The position numbers and the translations under genes are program-made. Of a DNA stretch of 5,892 bases, positions 1 through 5,412 are shown piece after piece (the first letter of the stretch is position 1; each line of letters begins with the position of its first letter). The notes below the pieces were generated by a model. It was given only the letters and a program-made list of their open reading frames with translations, searched no databases and was not told the DNA's origin. Source of the stretch: Planctomycetota bacterium. Lineage in GTDB: Bacteria; Planctomycetota; B129-G9. Where the stretch lies: NCBI GenBank assembly GCA_030607235.1, contig JAUWEX010000086.1, positions 1 through 5,892 on the forward strand, in the 5' to 3' direction.

Positions 1-1
1 A

Positions 2-748
2 CTCAACAAGGTCAGCGAACTCAAAGACGAGTTCCTCGGCATCGCCGCGCACGACATGCGCACGCCGCTGACGGTCATCAAGGGCTGGAGCGATCTGTTT
101 TTGGAGGGTATGCTGGGGGATCTCAATTCCGAACAGAACGAGGCGATCGAAAGCATGTCGCAGCAGGTGCGCACGATGCTCGAACTTATCAACGACCTGC
201 TCGACGTAACCAAGATCGAATCCGGCAAGGTGCAATTGAACCTCGGCAAACACAAAATTCAGGACGTGATCGACCAGCACTGGAAATCGTATTCGCTGCT
301 TGCTACGAAAAAAGCGATCACGCTCCACAAAGAAGTCCACGACGACCTGCCCGAAATCCCGCTCGACAAGGAACGCATCTCGCAGGTGCTCAACAACCTG
401 CTGAGCAACGCCTTTAAGTTCTCGCCGAGAGGCTCGTTGATCACGGTCAGCGCGGAATTGTGCGAGAATGGCATCACGATTGCCGTCATGGACACGGGTG
501 TCGGAATTCCCGAAGAGGCGATGCACAAGATGTTCAAGAAATTCTCGCAGGCCGGCCCCAGGGCCACGGAAGGCGAAAAGGGCACCGGTCTGGGATTGGC
601 CATCGTCAAAAAGATCGTGGAGATGCACGGAGGCACGGTCTGGGTCAAGAGCAAGGTAGGCGAAGGCAGCACCTTCAATTTTACACTCCCGTTTGAGAAC
701 AAATGCGATTTGAACAAAAAGAATACTTCTGTAGAGGACGCAGTCTAA
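2..748 (+). CDS. Sensor histidine kinase, C-terminal part (5' end outside window)
   Basis: This is the catalytic core of a two-component sensor kinase, which autophosphorylates a histidine and passes the phosphate to a response regulator. The frame is open from base 2, so the visible 248 residues are only the C-terminal end; the sensor domain lies upstream. Seen in order: a HisKA dimerisation helix with H-box AAHDMRTPL (phospho-acceptor His at visible residue 17), a second helix ending LLDVTKIESGKV, then an HATPase_c domain. That domain has an N-box (NNLLSNAFKFSP, around 131-142), a G1 box (DTGVGIP, from 164), an F-box (MFKKFSQ) and a G2 box (GTGLGLAIVKKI, from 194). All ATP-binding motifs look intact. 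The protein ends shortly after the ATPase fold with a polar tail, so there is no C-terminal receiver domain. The H-box has HDM where HEL is most common, which is a tolerated variant. No response regulator gene is visible. The gene ends at TAA, with a terminator 14 bases later. Confidence 0.95.
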   Translation, partial: LNKVSELKDEFLGIAAHDMRTPLTVIKGWSDLFLEGMLGDLNSEQNEAIESMSQQVRTMLELINDLLDVTKIESGKVQLNLGKHKIQDVIDQHWKSYSLLATKKAITLHKEVHDDLPEIPLDKERISQVLNNLLSNAFKFSPRGSLITVSAELCENGITIAVMDTGVGIPEEAMHKMFKKFSQAGPRATEGEKGTGLGLAIVKKIVEMHGGTVWVKSKVGEGSTFNFTLPFENKCDLNKKNTSVEDAV

Positions 749-761
749 AAAATATTCGCGC

Positions 762-795
762 AAAAAAGCCCGGTAATGAGCCGGGCTTCGTTTTT
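762..795. terminator. Bidirectional intrinsic terminator between convergent genes
   Basis: A perfect 8-bp stem (AAGCCCGG at 766-773, CCGGGCTT at 781-788) encloses the 7-base loop TAATGAG. On the plus strand it is followed by a T5 run at 791-795. On the minus strand it is followed by a T6 run (the A6 at 762-767, partly shared with the stem). It can therefore end transcripts of the histidine kinase (stop at 748) and of the small minus-strand gene (stop at 800), which converge on it. Confidence 0.85.
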
Positions 796-799
796 GTCG

Positions 800-946
800 T
801 TACTTGTATATCTTGATGATGCGTCGCATCAGGAAGGAGCCGTTGCTGGACTTGTGTACCTTGTAGACGATGATGTTGTTCCCTTCCATCACATACTCTA
901 TGTAGCTTTTTTCGTCTACAAAGAGCCGATTTTTCTGTTTTTTCAT
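800..946 (-). CDS. Small hypothetical protein, 48 aa
   Basis: I do not recognise this family. The reading frame runs from ATG (944-946) to TAA (800-802). It encodes a basic 48-residue protein that begins MKKQKNRLFVDEKSYIEYVM and ends SFLMRRIIKIYK. The start is supported by a strong Shine-Dalgarno sequence, GGAGGG at 955-960, with 8 bases to the ATG. The stop is followed by the shared terminator at 762-795, so a complete small transcription unit fits the sequence. The composition (many Lys, Arg, Ile and Tyr, alternating hydrophobic residues in EGNNIIVYKVHKSSNGSFLMRRIIKIY) suggests a small beta-rich fold; no membrane segment or Cys/His metal site is seen. The region is more AT-rich than neighbouring genes. 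The opposite strand also has an open frame (776-1021), but without a ribosome binding site. No function is assigned. Confidence 0.72.
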   Translation of the reverse strand: MKKQKNRLFVDEKSYIEYVMEGNNIIVYKVHKSSNGSFLMRRIIKIYK

Positions 947-1053
947 ATAAGCAACCCTCCAGGCATTAACGATTCCGCATTTATTATTCGATTTGCAATC
1001 ATTTCATCTATCGGCAAGTGATTTTCAGAACTTTAGACCATCTCGATTATCCT

Positions 1054-1076
1054 GCAAAATTTGTGAAAAATTTTGC
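1054..1076. repeat. AT-rich 9-bp perfect inverted repeat
   Basis: GCAAAATTT (1054-1062) and AAATTTTGC (1068-1076) form perfect arms around the 5-base spacer GTGAA. There is no T run directly after either arm, so it does not look like an intrinsic terminator. It lies in the 207-base gap between the small gene (start 946) and the end of the phosphatase gene (1154), about 108 bases upstream of the small gene start. It could be an operator for that gene or a structured RNA end. Confidence 0.45.
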
Positions 1077-1087
1077 GTGGGAATATC

Positions 1088-1110
1088 AAAAAAGCCCGCG
1101 TCTCGCAACG
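1088..1110 (-). terminator. Possible weak terminator of the minus-strand operon
   Basis: Read on the minus strand, a short hairpin (TTGCG-AGA-CGCGG, three G-C pairs plus two G-U pairs) is followed by GGC and a T6 run (A6 at 1088-1093 on the plus strand). It begins about 44 bases past the stop of the phosphatase gene, a reasonable place for the operon to end. The stem is short, so this is a tentative call. Confidence 0.3.
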
Positions 1111-1153
1111 AATTGCTATGGAAGGGGTTAGGATAAGAGGTTTGGGCGGGGAT

Positions 1154-2776
1154 TCAGCCGCGATAAATAATATTCACCAGAGTAATGTCGTCCTGTGCCT
1201 CGCCGCCGCCTGTGAAGATGTCGAGCGCTTCGAGGACTCTTTTGCCGAAGTGATCCGCAGGGAGGTTGCGGTATTCGGAGAGAAGTTTGGCCAGTCTCAC
1301 CTCGCCGAATTCTATGCCGTTGGGATTCATCGCCTCGGTTATTCCGTCCGTGTACATCACAATACGGTCGCCGGGTTCCATATTGATAACGACTTCCTGA
1401 AGACCCGAGTCGAAGCGCTCGCCAGCGGCCACGCCGAGCGCGAGGCCTTTGGATTTTATCTCGCGGACTTTTTTGCTGCGCGCGTGCCAGTACAGAATCG
1501 GGTTGTGTCCGGCACAACTGAGTTTGATCTTGCCGGTCGCGTGCTCGGCAATGATGTAGAAGGCCGTTACGAACATGCCGCGCTTGATGTCGCGTGTCAG
1601 TATTCTATTCGTGCGACACAGCGTCAGGGCGGGCGAGGGGTTGCCCGAGGCTTCGTAGCGGATAAGACTGCGCAGCATTGTCATTACCATCGAACCCGGT
1701 ATGCCCTTGCCGGAAACGTCGGCGACAATAAAGCCGATGTGTTCGTCATCGACGGGTATGAAGTCGTAGTAGTCGCCGCCGACCTCTTTGGCGGGCTTGT
1801 ACAGTGCGCCGATATCGAGATGGGGAGTCTGCGGGACCGCGACGGGCAGCAGCGTCGCCTGGATTTCGGTCGCTATGGATAGTTCGCGTTCCAGTGCTTT
1901 GCGGGCGATTTCTTTAATCTGCGCCTCTTTCAATTCCTTGGTCATCGCGTTGAAGGTCGTCGCAAGCGAGCCTATCTCGTCGTTCGAAAAACCCCACGCC
2001 TTGTGGTCAAGGTTGCCTTTGGCGACGAGATTCATATCTCGGACGAGTTTGCGGGCGGGGCGGGTAACCATCGCGCTAAGCAACAGCGAGAGCAATATCG
2101 CCAGCACCAACGCGACCAGGCAGACGATCATCACCGAAAAAACGGCGCGCTTCGTGGCTTGACTTATTTCTTCGGCAGAGAGAAAAATAACCACGCGGCC
2201 CTTTTCTTTGCCCTGGGCGTCGAAAACAGGCTTGCTGAACTGCCGCACGGGGTATCTTGCGCCGCCGGGTTCGGTGAAAAATCCCTCCGCGATTTTGACT
2301 CCGGTCTGGCCGTATTCTTCCTCGCCCGAAAAATCCAACCTGTCGCCGATGCCCTCGACCACCTCGTATTGCAGCAGAACCTCGTAATTGCCGCTGCTGC
2401 CCGTATAGACCGCCGCGCGGATGAGGTGCCTGGCGGATTCGCCTGTAACGGAGATCGCGTCTTTGAGCGGATTGGGCTTGAAGCGGATTTCGCGGTCGAA
2501 CAGGTTTGTCGCCTTGTAGTCCTGCGTAATCGTGGCCAGGTCGTTGTTCTGGTCGGCGATTAACTGCCAGTATTCGTAATCGATACCCGCAAGGATATTC
2601 GCCATCCTGACGCCGTTGTCGTTGATTTGACGGTCGGTGGAATTGTGTGTGAGTATTCCGATCACCACGCCGAAGCCTATGAACAGCAACAACATCGCAA
2701 GGCCGGTGCGCCACGCAAACTTTACCGCGAGCCGCGAGCCTCGTTTCGACGGCGTGTCGATCGTCTTTTCGCTCAT
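1154..2776 (-). CDS. Membrane-bound PP2C-type (SpoIIE/RsbU-like) serine phosphatase with HAMP domain
   Basis: This 540-residue protein is a predicted membrane signalling phosphatase. Family members usually dephosphorylate an anti-sigma factor antagonist or a similar phosphoserine protein. Seen in order: a short basic cytoplasmic start, transmembrane helix 1 (about 25-43), an extracytoplasmic sensor region of about 165 residues, transmembrane helix 2 (about 212-236), a HAMP linker (about 237-286), a helical connector, and a SpoIIE-type PP2C domain (about 300-540). Metal-binding acidic motifs are present: EVGGDYYDF (Asp335), ADVSGKGIPG (Asp353), YTDGITEA (Asp477) and AQDDITLV (Asp529/530), so the enzyme looks active. 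The sensor region is Cache-like in feel (SKPVFDAQGKEKGRVVIFLS), but I cannot assign it firmly. The ATG start has GGGGA 8 bases upstream. It follows pgpA by 16 bases and is probably the last gene of the operon. No partner antagonist or anti-sigma gene is in the window. Confidence 0.93.
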   Translation of the reverse strand: MSEKTIDTPSKRGSRLAVKFAWRTGLAMLLLFIGFGVVIGILTHNSTDRQINDNGVRMANILAGIDYEYWQLIADQNNDLATITQDYKATNLFDREIRFKPNPLKDAISVTGESARHLIRAAVYTGSSGNYEVLLQYEVVEGIGDRLDFSGEEEYGQTGVKIAEGFFTEPGGARYPVRQFSKPVFDAQGKEKGRVVIFLSAEEISQATKRAVFSVMIVCLVALVLAILLSLLLSAMVTRPARKLVRDMNLVAKGNLDHKAWGFSNDEIGSLATTFNAMTKELKEAQIKEIARKALERELSIATEIQATLLPVAVPQTPHLDIGALYKPAKEVGGDYYDFIPVDDEHIGFIVADVSGKGIPGSMVMTMLRSLIRYEASGNPSPALTLCRTNRILTRDIKRGMFVTAFYIIAEHATGKIKLSCAGHNPILYWHARSKKVREIKSKGLALGVAAGERFDSGLQEVVINMEPGDRIVMYTDGITEAMNPNGIEFGEVRLAKLLSEYRNLPADHFGKRVLEALDIFTGGGEAQDDITLVNIIYRG

Positions 2777-2792
2777 GGTAAATTCCCCGCGA

Positions 2793-3278
2793 TTATGCAG
2801 ACATGGCGCCCCAGCACAACAGGCCGAGCCTCAACACGACGTTGGCCATCACGCCGGCGGCGAAATCGTCCATCGCCACGCCCCAGCCCGCAGGCAGGCG
2901 CTCGAATTTTTTTATCGGCCAGGGTTTGACGATATCGAAAAGGCGAAACAAGACGAATCCCGCGATTGCGATTATCCACCACGCCGCGCCGCCGATAAAG
3001 AGCACCGCCACGAAATAGCCGAGCATCTCGTCGACCACGACTTTTTGCGGGTCTTTGCGGCCGAAATTTCTCTCGGACCATTTTCCCACCCAGACGTTGC
3101 CAGCCAGCGCCAGCGCCGCGAGCAGGGCGATGATTATTTGCGCGTATGCGTATGAGGGCGCGGCCCAGATCACCGCCAGGTAAATTCCCGCCGCCAGAAG
3201 CGTTCCGCAGGTTCCCGGCGCGACGGGGCAGTAGCCGATGTAACAACCGGTAGCAACGAGGCGTCTAATTCTGTTCAC
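2793..3278 (-). CDS. pgpA: Phosphatidylglycerophosphatase A
   Basis: PgpA removes the phosphate from phosphatidylglycerol phosphate to give phosphatidylglycerol, the step after PgsA, at the inner membrane. The 161 residues show the family motifs in order: CPVAPGTCGTL (17-27), KVVVDEMLGYF (79-89, acidic pair Asp83-Glu84), FRLFDIVKPWPIKKFER (111-127) and GWGVAMDDFAAG (131-142, Asp137-Asp138). Hydrophobic membrane stretches lie around 27-62, 86-111 and 139-157. Length is close to that usual for the family. The start is GTG (3276-3278), lying inside the 3' end of pgsA with a 14-base overlap. No other in-frame start fits before the conserved CPVAPGT motif, so translation is probably coupled to pgsA. 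A purine-rich AAAGG directly precedes the GTG and an AAGGG lies 12 bases further upstream. Confidence 0.94.
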   Translation of the reverse strand: MNRIRRLVATGCYIGYCPVAPGTCGTLLAAGIYLAVIWAAPSYAYAQIIIALLAALALAGNVWVGKWSERNFGRKDPQKVVVDEMLGYFVAVLFIGGAAWWIIAIAGFVLFRLFDIVKPWPIKKFERLPAGWGVAMDDFAAGVMANVVLRLGLLCWGAMSA

Positions 3279-3921
3279 CCTTTAGCAACACCCTTGCACG
3301 ATTGAGATAGATGATCCCGCTGAACAGCGTAACCGCTACGGTCAGCCAGATCAGAAACGTAAGGCCATAGCGGTAATACTTATCCCCGGGAAAAAACGCG
3401 TGATTCGCCAGAATCGCCGAAATCGTTATGCTTTGCAGCAGCATCTTGCGCTTGCCCCAGCCCACCACGCCGAATTTTATCTTGCGGCTTTCGGCGTAAC
3501 CGCGGATTGCGCTGATAATGAATTCGCGGGCGATGATTACGATAACCATCCATCCCGTCAGGTTGGCGTAGCCATCACCGCTGGCCTTCATGTAAGGATC
3601 TCCGTCCAGATACGTCAGCATAAAAACAAAAGTGCCGCAGATCAAAATCTTATCCACAAGCGGATCCGCAAAACGCCCGAAGGGAGTTTCCATTTTGTAT
3701 TTGCGCGCGATGTATCCGTCCAGCATATCCGTCAAAGCCGCGACAATAAAGAAACACAACGCCGCCAGATACCAGTTGCAGTATTCGGGATATTTGTCCG
3801 AAGCAAAAATCAGCGCGAATACCATAATGCTCATAATAAACCGCGCAAACGTCAGCAGGTTCGGCCAATTTGTCAACTGTTTCGATATTGTCTGTTCGGG
3901 ATTGGAGTTCGCCACTTGCAT
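3265..3921 (-). CDS. pgsA: CDP-diacylglycerol--glycerol-3-phosphate 3-phosphatidyltransferase
   Basis: PgsA condenses CDP-diacylglycerol with glycerol-3-phosphate, releasing CMP and making phosphatidylglycerol phosphate, the committed step towards phosphatidylglycerol and cardiolipin. The 218-residue protein has the complete CDP-alcohol phosphotransferase signature D-G-x2-A-R-x8-G-x3-D-x3-D (Asp68, Gly69, Ala72, Arg73, Gly82, Asp86, Asp90). PgsA-type flanking motifs are NWPNLLTFARF (18-28), AREF (131-134) and GKRKMLLQ (156-163). Several membrane helices are evident, around 24-42, 48-65, 92-104, 121-138, 163-175 and 184-205. The Lys-x-Lys-Thr usual after the AREF segment is Lys-Arg-Lys-Met here. 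ATG at 3919-3921 is preceded by GGAG only 3 bases away. It starts 10 bases after the HNH gene and its end overlaps pgpA. A related CDP-alcohol transferase activity is possible, but pairing with pgpA strongly favours PgsA. Confidence 0.93.
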   Translation of the reverse strand: MQVANSNPEQTISKQLTNWPNLLTFARFIMSIMVFALIFASDKYPEYCNWYLAALCFFIVAALTDMLDGYIARKYKMETPFGRFADPLVDKILICGTFVFMLTYLDGDPYMKASGDGYANLTGWMVIVIIAREFIISAIRGYAESRKIKFGVVGWGKRKMLLQSITISAILANHAFFPGDKYYRYGLTFLIWLTVAVTLFSGIIYLNRARVLLKGEQN

Positions 3922-3931
3922 CGTCTCCGGT

Positions 3932-4555
3932 TTAGTCTTTTAGTTCCACATTCCAGTACGCATCGCTGAGGAATTGCCGCCACAAGCGGTATTTGACCAA
4001 CTGCAGTTTGTGCTGGATAATTGGATTTTTTTGCGGCATGCGCGGCACTTTTATCAGTTTCATTTTTGCTTCTTTGGGTATGCGTCCGGCTTTTTTGTGG
4101 TTGCATTTCACGCAGGCGCAAACGATGTTGTCCCACGTCGCTTTTCCACCACGCGAGCGAGGCAGAACGTGATCCAGCGTCAGTTCGGAGGACGAAAAAG
4201 ATTTGCCGCAATACTGGCAGCGGTTCCTGTCGCGTGCGTAGATGTTGCGGCGGCTGAATTTCACGCCCGGTTGGGGCATCTTTTTGTAGTTAAGCAGTCT
4301 TATGATGCGCGGCACGGCAATCGTGAAGTTTACGGTGTGAACCCACTCGTCGGTATGGTCGAACTTTTCACGCAATTGCGAGAGTTCCTTCCAGGAGTGG
4401 AAATCGTGCATGGAAAATTCCGGCTCGACCCAGCGGACGACTTCGGCGATGTTTTTCCACACCATCGCAAATGCCCGCCGGGCATTGATTATGCGGACGG
4501 CGGCGAAGTGGTTGTTGAGAACCAGTACGCTGCTTTGTAACGCTGGAGAGGTCAT
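3932..4555 (-). CDS. HNH-fold endonuclease family protein
   Basis: This 207-residue protein belongs to a widespread bacterial HNH family with a conserved N-terminal half and a zinc-stabilised HNH core. The N-terminal part (SSVLVLNNHFAAVRIINARRAFAMVWK, 8-34) is typical of this family. The core shows CQYCGK (Cys113, Cys116), LTLDHVLPRSRGG (catalytic-type Asp128-His129), WDNIV (Asn143) and CACVKCNHKK (Cys148, Cys151, Asn152), followed by RIPKEAKMKL. All four zinc Cys and the HNH residues are present, so it could cut or nick DNA. The biological role of the family is not established to my knowledge. It carries no toxin, phage or intein context: its neighbours are phospholipid genes 10 bases downstream. 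It is the first gene of the operon, and the promoter lies just upstream. ATG at 4553-4555 is preceded by AAGGAG with only 3 bases between. The M1 start matches the family's usual beginning. Confidence 0.9.
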   Translation of the reverse strand: MTSPALQSSVLVLNNHFAAVRIINARRAFAMVWKNIAEVVRWVEPEFSMHDFHSWKELSQLREKFDHTDEWVHTVNFTIAVPRIIRLLNYKKMPQPGVKFSRRNIYARDRNRCQYCGKSFSSSELTLDHVLPRSRGGKATWDNIVCACVKCNHKKAGRIPKEAKMKLIKVPRMPQKNPIIQHKLQLVKYRLWRQFLSDAYWNVELKD

Positions 4556-4585
4556 ACGCTCCTTGCCGTTTCAGGATTTCCAATC

Positions 4586-4613
4586 ATGTTATATTATTTT
4601 GCGCCACTGTCAA
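4586..4613 (-). promoter_or_regulatory. Promoter of the HNH-pgsA-pgpA-phosphatase operon
   Basis: On the minus strand a perfect -35 box TTGACA (4608-4613) is followed after 16 bases by TAACAT (4586-4591). A better -10 match, TATAAC (4588-4593), would give a short 14-base spacer. The segment between is AT-rich near the -10. Transcription would start roughly 25 bases before the HNH start codon, leaving a short leader with the AAGGAG site. Confidence 0.6.
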
Positions 4614-4641
4614 GGCCCGCCCCCGCGGAAATCGCCTTGAC
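4609..4641. repeat. Perfect 8-bp inverted repeat joining divergent -35 boxes
   Basis: GTCAAGGC (4609-4616) and GCCTTGAC (4634-4641) are exact reverse complements separated by 17 bases. A small CCGCGG palindrome sits near the centre (4623-4628). Each arm contains most of one -35 box of the two divergent promoters. It may be a shared operator, or partly a consequence of both -35 boxes being near consensus. Confidence 0.6.
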
Positions 4642-4665
4642 CCGCTAGTACATATCCATTATTAT
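4637..4665 (+). promoter_or_regulatory. Promoter of the zinc-ribbon gene
   Basis: A -35 box TTGACC (4637-4642) and a -10 box TATTAT (4660-4665), each 5 of 6 to the sigma-70-type consensus, are separated by the ideal 17 bases. Transcription would begin near 4672, about 27 bases before the ATG at 4699. That supports 4699 as the start and excludes a TTG start at 4669. Confidence 0.7.
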
Positions 4666-4698
4666 CCGTTGATATTAACACTCAACCAAGAGGGTTGT

Positions 4699-5208
4699 AT
4701 GCCGATAGTATTGAAACACACTTGCGGAAAAAAACTTCTCATCGACATCGACATGGCCGGCAAGACCGGTATCTGTCCGCAGTGCAAGGGCACGATAGTA
4801 GTGCCGGAAAAACACACGCTGATAAAACTCATCGAAAAGGCGCGAGCGGCGCATCTGCACCGGAAGAAAATCGAAGAACTGGGCACGACCGCGCCCATCG
4901 TTGCGGAAGTAAAAATCGCGGAAGAAGCCGCGCCGGAAATTCACGAGGCACCCCAGCCGAAAGTCGAGACCGAGCAGCTGCCGCCATCGGAAGACGCGCT
5001 GAACGTTCTGGAATTCTCCGACGATGACCTGCCGGCAGACGCGCCGGAAGAGCCGCCGATACCGAAGTGCCCCTCCTGCAACGCCGAAGTCGCGCCCGAC
5101 GCCATCATTTGCATCAACTGCGGCACGAATCTCCAGACCGGCGAGCGACTCCAAACCGAAGCCGTGGAAGAACCGGAGGAGAAGGCCGACGAAAAAATCG
5201 ACGAGTAA
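4699..5208 (+). CDS. Double zinc-ribbon protein, hypothetical
   Basis: This 169-residue soluble protein has a predicted zinc ribbon at each end. The N-terminal module has likely ligands His7, Cys9, Cys26 and Cys29 (KHTCGKKL, then GICPQCKGTIVVP); the usual first Cys of a C-x-C knuckle is His here. A charged helix (about 40-62) and an acidic, Pro/Ala/Glu-rich linker (about 65-122) follow. The C-terminal ribbon is KCPSCNAEVAPDAIICINCG (Cys124, Cys127, Cys138, Cys141), then TNLQTGERL and an acidic tail. Such ribbon pairs are common in planctomycete-type proteins of unknown function, often ahead of membrane segments, but none is seen here. The frame could extend back to TTG at 4669. ATG 4699 is chosen because GAGGG lies 4 bases upstream and the likely transcription start falls near 4672. 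A role in protein or nucleic-acid binding is possible but not shown. Confidence 0.88.
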   Translation: MPIVLKHTCGKKLLIDIDMAGKTGICPQCKGTIVVPEKHTLIKLIEKARAAHLHRKKIEELGTTAPIVAEVKIAEEAAPEIHEAPQPKVETEQLPPSEDALNVLEFSDDDLPADAPEEPPIPKCPSCNAEVAPDAIICINCGTNLQTGERLQTEAVEEPEEKADEKIDE

Positions 5209-5233
5209 CCCTTCTCGAATTTATCGCAAAAAC

Positions 5234-5249
5234 AACCGCCGACGGTTTT
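5234..5249 (+). terminator. Possible weak terminator after the zinc-ribbon gene
   Basis: AACCG (5234-5238) and CGGTT (5243-5247) form a 5-bp stem with the loop CCGA, running into TTTT (5246-5249). It lies 25 bases after the stop codon. The short stem makes it a weak candidate. The neighbouring AACC-TATCGAC-GGTT (5250-5264) can form a second small hairpin. Confidence 0.35.
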
Positions 5250-5264
5250 AACCTATCGACGGTT
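5240..5264. repeat. Direct repeat CGACGGTT, two copies
   Basis: CGACGGTT occurs at 5240-5247 and again at 5257-5264, with starts 17 bases apart. The inverse AACCGCCG at 5234-5241 matches the reverse complement with one mismatch. The cluster lies in the 204-base gap between the zinc-ribbon gene and the LemA gene, about 95 bases upstream of the LemA promoter. It could be regulator binding sites or part of terminator structure. Confidence 0.4.
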
Positions 5265-5357
5265 AATTATTACCGGTTCTGTTTTCGGCATTGTCTTCCA
5301 AAATGCAACTCATTATTGCTCAACGAAAGATTTATATTTTCGTGATTATTATGGAAA

Positions 5358-5386
5358 TTGACAAGACCGCCCGCGCAGGATAAAAT
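5358..5386 (+). promoter_or_regulatory. Strong sigma-70-type promoter of the LemA gene
   Basis: A perfect -35 box TTGACA (5358-5363), a 17-base spacer and a -10 box TAAAAT (5381-5386, 5 of 6) form a near-consensus promoter. The expected transcription start is near 5393, giving a leader of about 20 bases that contains the GGGAGG ribosome binding site (5401-5406). The upstream stretch 5323-5356 is AT-rich and carries a 6-bp inverted repeat, ACGAAA (5323-5328) and TTTCGT (5338-5343), which could be an UP-like element or operator. Confidence 0.8.
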
Positions 5387-5412
5387 CGGGAAACTTTTTA
5401 GGGAGGCTCTTT

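Noticed and set aside
776..1021. Plus-strand open frame (81 codons) across the small-gene region
   Set aside because: Its start lies inside the terminator hairpin and has no ribosome binding site, while the minus strand here has a good GGAGGG site and ATG.
947..1050. Promoter for the 48-residue gene
   Set aside because: Candidate boxes such as TTGCAG with TAAAGT match the consensus too poorly to call.
1073..1882. Long plus-strand open frame (269 codons) opposite the phosphatase gene
   Set aside because: It is antisense to strongly conserved PP2C motifs, has no ribosome binding site and no recognisable domain; it is a by-product of GC-rich codon use on the other strand.
2003..2563. Plus-strand open frame (186 codons) opposite the phosphatase sensor region
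   Set aside because: It lies fully inside the real minus-strand gene and resembles no protein family.
3974..4540. Plus-strand open frame (188 codons) opposite the HNH gene
   Set aside because: The opposite strand encodes an intact HNH protein with all its zinc and active-site residues; the plus frame has no start signals.
3932..4555. HNH gene as an intein, group I intron or phage homing nuclease
   Set aside because: It is a free-standing intact gene in a tight operon, with no split host gene, splice motifs or phage genes around it.
4669..4698. TTG extension giving the zinc-ribbon protein 10 more residues
   Set aside because: The likely transcription start is near 4672, after the TTG, and ATG 4699 has GAGGG 4 bases upstream.
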